64,000 nt of DNA from Vulcanimicrobiota bacterium (GCA_003151115.1 PLWS01000004.1:62001-126000), one strand, 5' to 3'. Positions 52,826 to 61,535 are shown, numbered from the stretch's first letter. Numbers and translations: made by a program. Notes: a model not told the origin generated them from the letters alone.

Positions 52826-53797
52826 ATGTACGTCCTCGCGCCAGCCCCCACCCTTTACGGACGGCATTTTCTCACCGTCGACGACTTCTCGGCCGGGGAA
52901 CTGGGTGCACTCCTGAGGCTGGCGGCCTACCTGAAAGGCCGGCGCACGGCCGAGCAGTCCTCGGTACTGCCCGGCAAAACGCTGGCGATGCTCTTCGAAA
53001 AGCCCAGCCTGCGGACGCGCGTTTCATTTGAAGTCGCGATGACGCAACTCGGCGGGCACGTGATTTTCGCCGACGGCCAAGAGTTTTTGATCGGCACACG
53101 CGAGTCGCCCGAAGATGCGGCGCGTGCACTTTCTCGTTACGCCGACGCGATCGTCATCCGCACGCACGCGCACGAACCGCTGCAACGTTTTGCGGACGCG
53201 GCGACGGTGCCGGTCATCAACGGCTTATCGGCGGCCGCGCATCCGAGCCAAGCGCTCGCGGATCTCCTGACGATGCAAGAACGCTTCGGTTCGCTGCAGG
53301 GTTTGACGATCGCATTTGTGGGCGATGCGAAAAATAACGTGGCGGCATCGCTCGCGGAAGCCGCGGTGCTCGCGGGCGCGACGATGCACTTCGGTTCACC
53401 GCCGTCGCACCGGCCCTCGGAGCATTTTCTGGCCAAACTCAAAGCCATGGGCAAGCCGCACGGCGGCGACGCGCGCGCGTTTTGCAGCGCCGTGCGCGCG
53501 GTACGCGGTGCGGATGTCATTTACACCGACGTGTGGACTTCGATGGGCGAAGAAGCGTCGACCGAACGCAATCGCGCGGTCCTTTCACCGTTTCGCGTAA
53601 CCGAGGAGCTTTTCATACATGCGGCCGGACATGCGATCTTCATGCACTGCCTGCCCGCGCATCGGGGTGAAGAAGTTACCGCGAGCGTTATCGACGGGCC
53701 CCGGAGTGTGGTTTTCGACCAAGCCGAGAACCGGATGCACTCGCAAAAAGCTTTGCTTGTCGCGCTCATGACGACGCTAAAGGGGTTTCCGGTATGA
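52826..53797 (+). CDS. argF: Ornithine carbamoyltransferase
   Basis: Makes citrulline from ornithine and carbamoyl phosphate. The 323 residues from ATG 52826 show the carbamoyl-phosphate loop KPSLRTRVSFE, HPSQALADLLT, and the ornithine-binding HCLPAHRGEEV. A strong ribosome-binding sequence AGGAGGGG (52780-52787) lies upstream but is spaced for an out-of-frame ATG at 52798; no SD precedes the argF ATG, consistent with leaderless translation. First gene of the arginine operon on the + strand. Confidence 0.92.
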   Translation: MYVLAPAPTLYGRHFLTVDDFSAGELGALLRLAAYLKGRRTAEQSSVLPGKTLAMLFEKPSLRTRVSFEVAMTQLGGHVIFADGQEFLIGTRESPEDAARALSRYADAIVIRTHAHEPLQRFADAATVPVINGLSAAAHPSQALADLLTMQERFGSLQGLTIAFVGDAKNNVAASLAEAAVLAGATMHFGSPPSHRPSEHFLAKLKAMGKPHGGDARAFCSAVRAVRGADVIYTDVWTSMGEEASTERNRAVLSPFRVTEELFIHAAGHAIFMHCLPAHRGEEVTASVIDGPRSVVFDQAENRMHSQKALLVALMTTLKGFPV

Positions 53798-53811
53798 GCG
53801 CGATCTTCACG

Positions 53812-53932
53812 CGGCCCTCGACTCGCTTCGCTCGCTCGGGCATGGTTCGACTGGGGCGCCTCACGGCGCCCGCTCACCATGACACATTGGGGGCGCCCGC
53901 TCACCATGACACTATTGTGCTCACCATGACAA
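53812..53932 (+). repeat. Interspersed repeat, copy 14 with extra tails
   Basis: CGACTCGCTTCGCTCGCTCG, GGCGCC-TCAC-GGCGCC, then three CTCACCATGACA tails separated by short variable spacers. Ends 4 bp before the argR GTG. It fills the argF-argR gap; no gene is seen in it. Confidence 0.92.
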
Positions 53933-53936
53933 CGTT

Positions 53937-54404
53937 GTGAAAGAACGCAGGCAGAGAGCGATCCTGACTCTGGTGGCGACGCGGCCGATCCATTCGCAAG
54001 AAGAACTGGCGTCAATGCTCGATTCGCAGGGTTACGAAACGACGCAGGCCACGATTTCGCGCGACATCAAAGAACTTGGGCTTGCAAAAGTGCCGATTAA
54101 GAACGGCAACGGAAACGGCCATCAGTTTAAGTATGTGTTGCCGAGTCCGCAGCTCTCGTTCGCGAGCCGGCTGCATCGCGCGGTGACCGAACTGGTCACG
54201 AGCATTCAGAGCAGCGTCAATTTGATCGTCCTGCGCACGCCGCCGGGAAGTGCCATGCTGGTCGCGACGGCGATCGACGAGGCGCAGTGGCCCGAGATCA
54301 TCGGCTCGATTGCCGGCGACGATACGATTATGGTGATCGTACGCGACCCGAAAGAAACGCCCATCATCGTACAACGCTTCATTGATTTGCGGGAGTCCAC
54401 GTGA
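53937..54404 (+). CDS. argR: Arginine repressor
   Basis: Arginine-responsive regulator of 155 residues. The N-terminal winged HTH is ILTLVATRPIHSQEELASML with TTQATISRDIKELGL; the C-terminal hexamerisation/arginine-binding domain contains PGSAMLVATAIDEAQ and IAGDDTIMVIV. The start is GTG 53937, directly behind a repeat copy and without a clear ribosome-binding site. Its stop overlaps the argG GTG by four bases. The predicted operator lies before argF. Confidence 0.93.
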   Translation: MKERRQRAILTLVATRPIHSQEELASMLDSQGYETTQATISRDIKELGLAKVPIKNGNGNGHQFKYVLPSPQLSFASRLHRAVTELVTSIQSSVNLIVLRTPPGSAMLVATAIDEAQWPEIIGSIAGDDTIMVIVRDPKETPIIVQRFIDLREST

Positions 54405-55627
54405 ACGACAAAACCATCGTCTTAGCTTATTCGGGCGGGCTCGATACGTCGGTGCTGCTCAAACGCTTCTTGCTGGAAGGCTACGACGTTATCGCGTTGA
54501 CCGCCGACTTGGGCGAGAGCGACGCGATTGCGGGTGGCGGCGCGGCTGCCGCATTGCACGCGGTAAAAGCGAAAGCGATGGCGCTCGGCGCGCGCGATGC
54601 GGTGCTGGTCGATGCAAAGAATCGCTTCATCGAAGACTTCGCCCTAAAAGCGCTGCACGCCAATGCTTTATATGAAGGCGTCTATCCGCTCTCGGCGGCG
54701 CTGTCGCGGCCGCTCATCGCGCATCTTTTGGTGGAAACGGCGCACGCTCAGGGTGCCTCCGTCGTCGCACACGGGTGCACGGGTAAGGGCAACGATCAGG
54801 TGCGGATCGAGTTGGGCGTTCGCGCGCTCGATCCGCAGCTGACGTGTCGTGCGCCGCTGCGGGAACAGCCGCTCTCGCGTCCCGACGCGATTGCGTTTGC
54901 CAAAGAGCACGACGTGCCGATTTCTCATACGCAAGATAAGCCGTATTCGATCGACGCGAATCTTTGGGGCCGTTCGATCGAGGCCGGCGTGCTGGAAGAT
55001 CCGTGGAACGCGCCGCCCGAAGATGCCTACGCGTGGACCGCCTCGCCTGCCGCGCGGCCCGCGCAAGCCGACGAGATCGTCATCGACTTCGAGGACGGCA
55101 TTCCGAAGTGGAATCGCACAGACGGCTGGGAGATGGTTGCGCAGCTCAATGTGATCGCCGGAAAGCATGGCATCGGACGGATCGATCTCGTGGAGGATCG
55201 CGTGATCGGTTTGAAGTCGCGCGAAGTCTACGAATGCCCGGCTTCCACGGTTTTGATCGCCGCGCATAAGGCGCTCGAACGGGTTGTGCTGACGCGCGAC
55301 GAGCTGCGTTTTAAGGCGCTGTGCGATCAGCGTTATTCCGAACTTATTTACGACGGATTGTGGATGTCGCCGCTGCGCGATGCATTCGACGCTTTTAATG
55401 CCTCGTTCGCAACGCGCATGACCGGAAAAGTTCGTTTGAGTTTGTACCAGGGAGTCGCAACGGTTACCGGGATTCAGTCGCCCTACGGGATCTATTCCGA
55501 AGCGCTCGCCACGTATGGAAAAGGCGACGCTTTCGATCACAACGCAGCTGAGGGGTTTGTGAAACTTCATGGCTTACCGCTGGAATTGGTCGCACGAGTT
55601 ACGACGCCTCACCCCGAGTTGGTATGA
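54401..55627 (+). CDS. argG: Argininosuccinate synthase
   Basis: Condenses citrulline with aspartate using ATP. 408 residues. The P-loop is AYSGGLDTSVLLKRF, followed by VAHGCTGKGNDQVR, the aspartate-binding region DKPYSIDANLWGRSIE and RIDLVEDRVIGLKSREVYE. The start is GTG overlapping argR by four bases; the stop overlaps argH (ATGA), so argR-argG-argH-argC are translationally coupled. Confidence 0.95.
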   Translation: MNDKTIVLAYSGGLDTSVLLKRFLLEGYDVIALTADLGESDAIAGGGAAAALHAVKAKAMALGARDAVLVDAKNRFIEDFALKALHANALYEGVYPLSAALSRPLIAHLLVETAHAQGASVVAHGCTGKGNDQVRIELGVRALDPQLTCRAPLREQPLSRPDAIAFAKEHDVPISHTQDKPYSIDANLWGRSIEAGVLEDPWNAPPEDAYAWTASPAARPAQADEIVIDFEDGIPKWNRTDGWEMVAQLNVIAGKHGIGRIDLVEDRVIGLKSREVYECPASTVLIAAHKALERVVLTRDELRFKALCDQRYSELIYDGLWMSPLRDAFDAFNASFATRMTGKVRLSLYQGVATVTGIQSPYGIYSEALATYGKGDAFDHNAAEGFVKLHGLPLELVARVTTPHPELV

Positions 55628-57021
55628 GCGCCAACCTCCAATGGGGAGGGCGCTTTCAAACCGCGCCGGATCCGGCGCTGATCGCTTTCGGTTCGTCGCT
55701 TGCAGACGATCTGGTGCTCGCGCCGTTCGATGTGCAGTGTTCGCGCGCGCACGTGCAGGCTTTGCGCGGAGGCAAGATTCTCTCGCAGGCACAAGCGGAC
55801 GAGCTCTCTTCCGCGCTCGACCGCATCGCCGCCGAGATTGAGAGCGGCGAATTTGCGGCGTTCGCGTGGAGTTGCGGCGCCGAAGACATCCACGGCGCGA
55901 TCGACGCGCGCGTTCGCGAGCTTACGCCGGCAGGCGGGCACCTGCATACGGGCCGCAGCCGAAACGATCAGGTGGCCACGACGTTGCTGCTGTACGCCGC
56001 CGATCGCGCGGAAAAAGGCAAGGCGCTCGTTGCGCGCATTATCGCGCGGCTGCTCGATTTCGCCGAGGGCGAGCTCAAAGCCGAAACGTTAGTCGCCGGC
56101 ACGACGCACTGGCAGCCGGCGCAGCCGGTGTTGCTGGCATTTTACTTGGGCGCGATAGCCGAGGCGTTCAATCGCGACATGCACCGGTTTTCCGACACCG
56201 CGCATAACGCGAAGGAAGCCTGCCCGCTTGGTTCGGGTGCGCTGGCCGGCTCAACGCTGCCGCTCGATCGCAAGGTGGCGTGCGCCGCGCTCGGCTTCCG
56301 GGAGCCGACGCGCAATGCGTTAGATGCGATCGGAAACCGCGATGCCGCACTCGACGTGGCGCACGCGTTCGTGCGCGCGCTCGCAGATGCCGCGCGCATG
56401 AGTGAGGAGCTCGTCATCTGGTTCACGCCGGCGTTCGGCTACGCGCGTTTGGGTGACACGGCTGCGACCGGCTCGAGTTTAATGCCGCAAAAACGTAATC
56501 CCGATCCGTTCGAGTTGGTGCGCGCAACCGCGGCCGATCTCTGCGGCCGCTACGCGGGCGCGGTTTCGTCGATGGCGACGCTCGGTTTTTCTTATCATCG
56601 CGATCTGCAAGTCACCAAGGCCATCATCATCGCGATCGTCGAGCGCGGCTTGGCGGCGCTCGACGCATTCGAGCGCGCTCTTTCACATGTGACGTTCGAA
56701 CGCGAACGGATGAACGCGCTGGCGGACGCGAACTTCACCGTCGCCACCGACGTGGCCGACGCGCTCATCGCAAACGGTGTGGCTGCGCGGGAAGCGCATA
56801 TGTCGGTCGGCGCTGCGGTCACGCGCGCCGAGGAAGAAGGACGCGGCCTGGATTCGACGGACTTGGCTCGGATGGCCGAAGACGCTCAACTTTCCGGACT
56901 TGACGCGCCGCTCGACGCGATGGCGTCGGTGCGGGCGAAGAAGACGTTCGGTTCGACGCATCCCGAAGAAGTGGCGCGCGCACTCGGCACGCTGCGCCGC
57001 CAGCTCGAGGCGACATCGTGA
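55624..57021 (+). CDS. argH: Argininosuccinate lyase
   Basis: Splits argininosuccinate to arginine and fumarate. 465 residues of the fumarase/aspartase superfamily: LQWGGRFQTAPDPALIAF at the N-terminus, HTGRSRNDQVAT, AGTTHWQPAQPV, the flexible signature loop GSSLMPQKRNPDPFEL with the catalytic Ser, and a long C-terminal helical tail. Coupled by 4-bp overlaps on both sides. Confidence 0.95.
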   Translation: MSANLQWGGRFQTAPDPALIAFGSSLADDLVLAPFDVQCSRAHVQALRGGKILSQAQADELSSALDRIAAEIESGEFAAFAWSCGAEDIHGAIDARVRELTPAGGHLHTGRSRNDQVATTLLLYAADRAEKGKALVARIIARLLDFAEGELKAETLVAGTTHWQPAQPVLLAFYLGAIAEAFNRDMHRFSDTAHNAKEACPLGSGALAGSTLPLDRKVACAALGFREPTRNALDAIGNRDAALDVAHAFVRALADAARMSEELVIWFTPAFGYARLGDTAATGSSLMPQKRNPDPFELVRATAADLCGRYAGAVSSMATLGFSYHRDLQVTKAIIIAIVERGLAALDAFERALSHVTFERERMNALADANFTVATDVADALIANGVAAREAHMSVGAAVTRAEEEGRGLDSTDLARMAEDAQLSGLDAPLDAMASVRAKKTFGSTHPEEVARALGTLRRQLEATS

Positions 57022-57998
57022 CGCGCGTGCACGTCTGGGGCGCGTCGGGGTACGGCGCATCGGAAGCGATCGCGTTTTTGTGGGCGCATCCGCTGGTCGA
57101 ACTGGGCGCGCTCGAAAGCGCGAGTCTGGCGGGACAGCCTGTGGGTTTGCATTTTCCGCGGCTGCGTACACTCGAGCGCACGTTCGATTATCCCGGAGCG
57201 ATTTTATCGGCAATCGAACCGGACGATGTGGTTATCATGGGCGGAGCGCACGGCTCGGCAAAAGAGACTGCGCCGAAGTTTTTGGAAGCGGGCGCACGCG
57301 TGATCGATCTTTCCGAAGATTTTCGACTCTCGCCGACGCGGGCCGTCTACGGATTGCCCGAGCGGTACAAGGCGCAGATTGCGGGCGCGCGATTCGTTGC
57401 AAATCCGGGCTGTTATCCGACCGCGACGCTGCTTGCGGTTCTGCCCCTGGCACAGTTCGAGGTTTCACAGATCATCGTCGACGCGAAGAGCGGCATCACC
57501 GGCGCGGGGCGTAAACCGTCGGTGCGCGCGTTGTATGCCGAAGTGGCCGGCGATATTCACGCGTATGGCTTGGAAGGGCACCGTCACGAAGCGGAAATCA
57601 TGCAAGAGTTAAACGCGGCCGGGATCGATGTGCCGCTCGTCTTTACGCCGCACGTCGTTCCGCTGGCGCGCGGCATGCTGGTGGACGCATACGTCGTTAT
57701 GCGATCTGCGCCGGATGCGAGCGCAGTGCGCGCGACCTACGCGCGGTTTTATGCCGGCAACCCGTTCGTGCGGCTGCTCGACGAAGGCGTTTCGCCCAGT
57801 GTCGCCGCTGTCGCATATACAAACGATGCGGAGATCTCGGTTTCGGTGCACGGCAACGTCGTGCGCGCCATCTGCGCGATTGACAACCTCGGCAAAGGGG
57901 CCGCTACGCAAGCGGTGATGAACCTCAATATCATGCTGGGATTTCCTGAAGAGACGGCCCTTCGACAGGGCGCGCTTACAGCGCGCCGCTCAGGATGA
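57018..57998 (+). CDS. argC: N-acetyl-gamma-glutamyl-phosphate reductase
   Basis: Reduces acetylglutamyl phosphate to the semialdehyde with NADPH. 326 residues. Motifs are VWGASGYGASEAIAFLWAHP, DLSEDFRLSP, the catalytic Cys in VANPGCYPTATLLA, AKSGITGAGRKPS and FTPHVVPLARGML. GTG start overlaps argH by four bases. The last 13 or so residues (LRQGALTARRSG) and the TGA are encoded by an interspersed repeat, while the natural end is at about NIMLGFPEE. Confidence 0.93.
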   Translation: MTRVHVWGASGYGASEAIAFLWAHPLVELGALESASLAGQPVGLHFPRLRTLERTFDYPGAILSAIEPDDVVIMGGAHGSAKETAPKFLEAGARVIDLSEDFRLSPTRAVYGLPERYKAQIAGARFVANPGCYPTATLLAVLPLAQFEVSQIIVDAKSGITGAGRKPSVRALYAEVAGDIHAYGLEGHRHEAEIMQELNAAGIDVPLVFTPHVVPLARGMLVDAYVVMRSAPDASAVRATYARFYAGNPFVRLLDEGVSPSVAAVAYTNDAEISVSVHGNVVRAICAIDNLGKGAATQAVMNLNIMLGFPEETALRQGALTARRSG

Positions 57999-58000
57999 CA
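57956..58000 (+). repeat. Interspersed repeat, copy 15 (encodes the argC C-terminus)
   Basis: CCCTTCGACA, hairpin GGCGCGCTTACAGCGCGCC and CTCAGGATGACA. The TGA within GGATGACA is the argC stop codon. A further CTCCATGACA follows at 58011-58020. Confidence 0.9.
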
Positions 58001-58034
58001 TAATATATCTCTCCATGACAAATCGAACCCTATC

Positions 58035-59270
58035 ATGAAAGCGCGTGAAGCCATGATCGACGAACAAATAGTTCTTCCGCGGTTAGTTGCGCTGCGGGGC
58101 GGTTTGGGGAACGTGCCGGGCGTCCGGCTGGCGGGCGTGCATGCGGGAATCAAGAAGCGCAAGCGCGATTTGGCGCTGATCGTTTTTGATGCGCCGCAAG
58201 TCTGTGCGTCGGTCATTACGACGAACGAAATCAAAGCCGCGCCGCTGCTGGTGACGCGCGATTCGCTGAAAACCCACGGCTCTCAGATGCGGGGGCTCGT
58301 TTGCAACTCCGGCTGCGCTAACGCGTGCACCGGATCGAAAGGCGAACGCGACGCGCGGGCGACCGCGCGACAGGCCGCGGCACTGCTGGGAATTCCGAAG
58401 CAGAGCGTCGTGGTTTCATCGACGGGCGTGATCGGCATACCGCTGCCAATCGACCGCATCTCGAAATCTCTCGAACGCGCCGTGGCCGATCTCGAAGCGG
58501 GCGGCGAGGCCGCGTACGATGCTGCCGAAGCGATCATGACAACCGATCGCGTACCGAAACTTTCCGCGTACGCCTTTTACGACGGCGAGAAGCGCTACGT
58601 CGTGGGCGGCATTGCCAAAGGCTCGGGCATGATCTCACCCAACATGGCGACGATGCTCGCGTTCATCGCGACAGACGCGCCGATGTCGCAAGAGGAGTTG
58701 CAAGCGCAGGTGGCGCGTTGCGCGGACGGCAGTTTCAATATGATTTCGGTGGATGGCGACATGTCGACCAACGATGCGGTATATGCGTTCGCGCCGGCAT
58801 CCGATGCCAAGGCACCCGAACATTTCGGGGCGGCGCTGCGTAAGGTGTGTGAAGAACTCGCGCAGGCGATGGTCGCCGACGGCGAGGGCGCGACCAAGAC
58901 GCTTTCGGTTCACGTCACCGCCGCCGAGAGCGAAGATCAAGCACGAGCGATTGCACGCGCCGTTATTAACAGTAACCTTGTCAAGACGGCGCTTTTCGGC
59001 GAAGACCCGAACTGGGGACGCATCGTTTCGGCTGCCGGTTCCGCGCGCGCGGGAATGGATCCGGAGAAGTGGTCGCTCTACGTCAACGATTTACTGTGGG
59101 TTGATGTCGGCGCCGTCGAGGTTCTATCGGAAGCCGAAGCGCATCGCGAGCTCGAGCATACGAAGGTTCACGTGCGCCTAGATCTCGGCATCGGACGTGC
59201 CAGCGCAACCGGCTGGGGATGCGATCTGTCGCGCGACTATGTACGAATCAATGCGAATTATCGTACGTAG
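58035..59270 (+). CDS. argJ: Ornithine acetyltransferase / N-acetylglutamate synthase
   Basis: Recycles the acetyl group from N-acetylornithine to glutamate, giving the cyclic pathway. 411 residues from ATG 58035; ATG 58053 is an alternative. Family marks are VHAGIKKRKRDLALIVFDAP, VCNSGCANACTG, SSTGVIGIPLP and the self-cleavage site in PNMATMLAFIATD, where the bond between Ala and Thr is cut to free the nucleophilic Thr. The C-terminus SRDYVRINANYRT is typical. No SD is obvious upstream. Confidence 0.95.
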   Translation: MKAREAMIDEQIVLPRLVALRGGLGNVPGVRLAGVHAGIKKRKRDLALIVFDAPQVCASVITTNEIKAAPLLVTRDSLKTHGSQMRGLVCNSGCANACTGSKGERDARATARQAAALLGIPKQSVVVSSTGVIGIPLPIDRISKSLERAVADLEAGGEAAYDAAEAIMTTDRVPKLSAYAFYDGEKRYVVGGIAKGSGMISPNMATMLAFIATDAPMSQEELQAQVARCADGSFNMISVDGDMSTNDAVYAFAPASDAKAPEHFGAALRKVCEELAQAMVADGEGATKTLSVHVTAAESEDQARAIARAVINSNLVKTALFGEDPNWGRIVSAAGSARAGMDPEKWSLYVNDLLWVDVGAVEVLSEAEAHRELEHTKVHVRLDLGIGRASATGWGCDLSRDYVRINANYRT

Positions 59271-59380
59271 CATGCGGGCCTCGTCAGGTGCGCTCCGCGT
59301 ACTGCTCGGCCGTCCTTCGACGACGCCTCGCTCACCGAGCGAGGGCTGCTCAGGATGACATTACTCTACTCACCATGACA
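59271..59380 (+). repeat. Interspersed repeat, copy 16 (contains the argD start codon)
   Basis: GCGGGCCTCGTCAGGTGCGC, CCTTCGACG, the palindrome CCTCGCTCACCGAGCGAGG, GCTGCTCAGGATGACA and CTACTCACCATGACA. The final ATG (59375) is the argD start. It fills the argJ-argD gap. Confidence 0.9.
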
Positions 59381-60583
59381 AATAATAACGATAACCACTT
59401 ACTCCAAAATTATCGCAGTGCGCCGATTACGATCGTGCGCGGCGAGGGCTGTTACCTCTTCGATGACAAAGGCACCCGCTATCTCGACATGATCGGCGGC
59501 ATTGCGGTGTGTGCGCTGGGACACGCGCATCCCGGCATCGCCGAGGCGATTTCGAAGCAGGCTCATACGCTCGTGCAGTCGAGCAACCTGTTCGGTCACG
59601 AGCCGGCGCGTTCGCTTGCAAACGAACTGGCGAAGCGTTCGGGATTTGACCGTGTGTTTTTCTGCAACTCGGGAGCGGAAGCGAATGAGGCCGCGATCAA
59701 GCTCGCGCGCAAATTCGCTTTCCGAAAAGGCGACACGAAGCGCCGCACGATTCTCTCATGCAACGGAAGTTTCCACGGACGCACGCTGGGCGCGCTCGCA
59801 GCGACGCCGAACGAGAAATACCAGGAAGGCTTCGATCCGCTGCCGGGCGGTTTCCGGTATACGCCGTTCAACGATGCCGCGGCGCTCGAAAAGGCGATTG
59901 ACGATACGGTCGCCGCGTTCATTGTCGAGCCGATTCAAGGGGAGAGCGGCATTATTTCGGCGACGCGCGAGTTTTTGGAAGCTTCACGCCGGCTCTGCTC
60001 GCAGCACGGCGCGCTGCTTATCTTCGACGAGATCCAATGCGGTATGGGACGCATCGGCCCACTGTTTGCCTTCCAATATTTCGGCGTGCGCCCTGACGTG
60101 GTGACGATTGCAAAGGCGCTGGCGAACGGTTTGCCAATCGGCGCGATGCTGCTGACCGAACGTGTCTCGAGCGGCCTGCAGCCCGGCGATCACGGCACGA
60201 CGTTCGGTGGCTCACCGGTTCCGTGTGCCGCGGGACTCGCGCACTTGCGTATTCGCGACGAGATTGGGTTGCAGCAAAACGTCGAGCGAATGTCGGAGAT
60301 ATTGTTCGGCGAACTGCGCGCGGTTGCGCGGGAATTTCCGGACGTGTTGGGGGATCCGCGCGGCGCCGGATTGCTGGCGGGATTGCCGGTGAAGGAGCCG
60401 CACGACGCCGCGACGCTGGTAACGCACGCTCGCGAGCGGTCGCGCGTGCTTCTGAACAAGGCCGGAAACAATACCCTGCGCTTTGCGCCTCCGCTTATCG
60501 TTACGGAAGAGCAGATCGTCGAGGCGATGAAGGCGCTATGTGACGCCGCGCGCTCGCTTTCCGTTCCGGTCGCCGCCAAATAA
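59375..60583 (+). CDS. argD: Acetylornithine aminotransferase
   Basis: PLP-dependent class III aminotransferase that makes N-acetylornithine. 402 residues. LDMIGGIAVCALGHAHP, FFCNSGAEANEAAIKLAR, SFHGRTLGALAAT, FDEIQCGMGRIG and the PLP lysine in VTIAKALANGLPIGAM are visible. The ATG 59375 lies in the tail of a repeat (CACCATGACA), followed by the native-looking NNNDNHLLQNY; no earlier in-frame start fits the family. Confidence 0.93.
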   Translation: MTNNNDNHLLQNYRSAPITIVRGEGCYLFDDKGTRYLDMIGGIAVCALGHAHPGIAEAISKQAHTLVQSSNLFGHEPARSLANELAKRSGFDRVFFCNSGAEANEAAIKLARKFAFRKGDTKRRTILSCNGSFHGRTLGALAATPNEKYQEGFDPLPGGFRYTPFNDAAALEKAIDDTVAAFIVEPIQGESGIISATREFLEASRRLCSQHGALLIFDEIQCGMGRIGPLFAFQYFGVRPDVVTIAKALANGLPIGAMLLTERVSSGLQPGDHGTTFGGSPVPCAAGLAHLRIRDEIGLQQNVERMSEILFGELRAVAREFPDVLGDPRGAGLLAGLPVKEPHDAATLVTHARERSRVLLNKAGNNTLRFAPPLIVTEEQIVEAMKALCDAARSLSVPVAAK

Positions 60584-61359
60584 GTACGCAGCGGGAGAAA
60601 GCGGAGGCGCTTCGGGCGCTGCATCATGCGGAGCAGGCGCTGGTGCTGGTCAACGTGTGGGATGTCGCGAGTGCGAAGATTATCGAGGAACTCGGTTTTC
60701 CCGCGGCGGCGACGGCAAGCGCCGCAATCTCGGCCTCGCTCGGATTTGAAGATAACGAAGAGATCGGGCGAGATCTGATGCTGGCGAGCGTGGCGCGCAT
60801 TGCGGGCGCGGTTGATATTCCGGTGACGGTGGATCTCGAAGCGGGTTATGGTCCAACCGTTGAAGACGCGATCGCAACGGCGCGGGGAGCGATCGAAGCC
60901 GGTGCAGTGGGCCTGAACTTCGAGGATTCGGCGCATAAGGATACGTCGGAGTTGTACGATGCTGCACTGCAGGCCGAGCGAATCAAAGCGATTCGACGCA
61001 CCGGCGAGGAACTGGGGGTTCCGCTGGTCATTAACGCGCGTACGGACGTTTTCTTCCGGACAGAGTTACCTGAAGAGGAGAAGCTTCGCGAAAGCGTGCG
61101 CCGCGCGAAGGTCTATTTAGATGCAGGCGCTGACTGCATTTACGTTCTCGGGCCGACGGATGAAAACACGATCGAACGCCTCGCCAAAGCGATTCCAGCA
61201 CCGCTCAACATGCTCGCGCTGCCGGATGCACCGTCGATCGCGCGCATGACGGAGCTCGGCGTCAAGCGGATCAGCTTCGGTCCGCGTCCGATGCGGCACG
61301 CTATGACCGCGCTTCGCGAAGCGGCCGAGCACGTGCGCGATTTGGCCATTTTTCCCTAG
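60580..61359 (+). CDS. PEP mutase / isocitrate lyase-family protein
   Basis: About 259 residues if the conserved N-terminus is kept. The barrel shows NVWDVASAKIIEELGFPAAA, VTVDLEAGYGPTVEDAI, GLNFEDS, VINARTDVFF and PAPLNMLALPDAPS. The protein belongs to the ICL/PEPM group, near carboxyvinyl-phosphonate mutase and 2-methylisocitrate lyase; the reaction is unknown. The typical N-terminal STQREKAEALRALHHA lies upstream of the first ATG/GTG/TTG (GTG 60643), so translation may begin at the ATA at 60580, which overlaps the argD TAA, or at a CTG. The operon terminator follows. Confidence 0.8.
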   Translation: MSTQREKAEALRALHHAEQALVLVNVWDVASAKIIEELGFPAAATASAAISASLGFEDNEEIGRDLMLASVARIAGAVDIPVTVDLEAGYGPTVEDAIATARGAIEAGAVGLNFEDSAHKDTSELYDAALQAERIKAIRRTGEELGVPLVINARTDVFFRTELPEEEKLRESVRRAKVYLDAGADCIYVLGPTDENTIERLAKAIPAPLNMLALPDAPSIARMTELGVKRISFGPRPMRHAMTALREAAEHVRDLAIFP

Positions 61360-61370
61360 TAGTTATAAAG

Positions 61371-61400
61371 AAAGGAGCACTCTTTCGGGTGCTCCTTTTT
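61371..61400. terminator. Intrinsic terminator of the arginine operon (possibly bidirectional)
   Basis: AAAGGAGCAC, loop TCTTTCGG, GTGCTCCTTT with a T-run to 61400. The reverse strand also has a T-rich end, so it may serve the minus-strand RNA as well. Confidence 0.9.
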
Positions 61401-61525
61401 GATGGTGTAGCAGGCGTGACGCTATTACTCTACCACACCGTCGGGAAGCTCTCAAGGAGCCTCACTGGAGCGTATGGGAATCGAACCCATTACGGCAGAG
61501 CTCGTCACGCCTGCCCTCGACCATC
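61401..61525 (-). other. Long-range inverted repeat enclosing the tRNA-like element
   Basis: GATGGT (61401-61406) and GCAGGCGTGACG (61410-61421) are exactly complementary to ACCATC (61520-61525) and CGTCACGCCTGC (61503-61514). The arms compete with the inner hairpins of the tRNA-like fold. The 187-bp stretch between the mutase and CPBP genes holds no reading frame. Confidence 0.6.
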
Positions 61526-61535
61526 GAAACGCCCC
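61466..61535 (-). ncRNA. tRNA-like structured element
   Basis: The minus strand folds as a reduced cloverleaf. Acceptor GGGGCGT pairs with ACGCTCC (one G-U), extendable to nine pairs. Positions 8-9 are TT; a mini D-arm CGA-TGG-TCG follows. The anticodon-like arm GGCAGGC/GC(T)CTGCC has a 7-base loop GTGACGA with U33 and a GAC triplet, and the T-arm is ATGGG-TTCGATT-CCCAT. No CCA is encoded. The D-arm is too short and the anticodon stem has a bulge, so a functional tRNA-Val is doubtful. It may be a degenerate tRNA or a regulatory mimic in the 3' region of the CPBP transcript. Confidence 0.45.

Noticed and set aside
52798-53031. 77-residue frame with a good ribosome-binding site before argF
   Set aside because: It runs out of phase through argF with shadow composition. 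A short leader peptide cannot be excluded, but nothing supports it.
61466-61535. Functional tRNA-Val(GAC) gene
   Set aside because: The D-arm is only 9 bases, the anticodon stem is bulged and too long, and the acceptor stem extends past the normal end. I list it only as tRNA-like.
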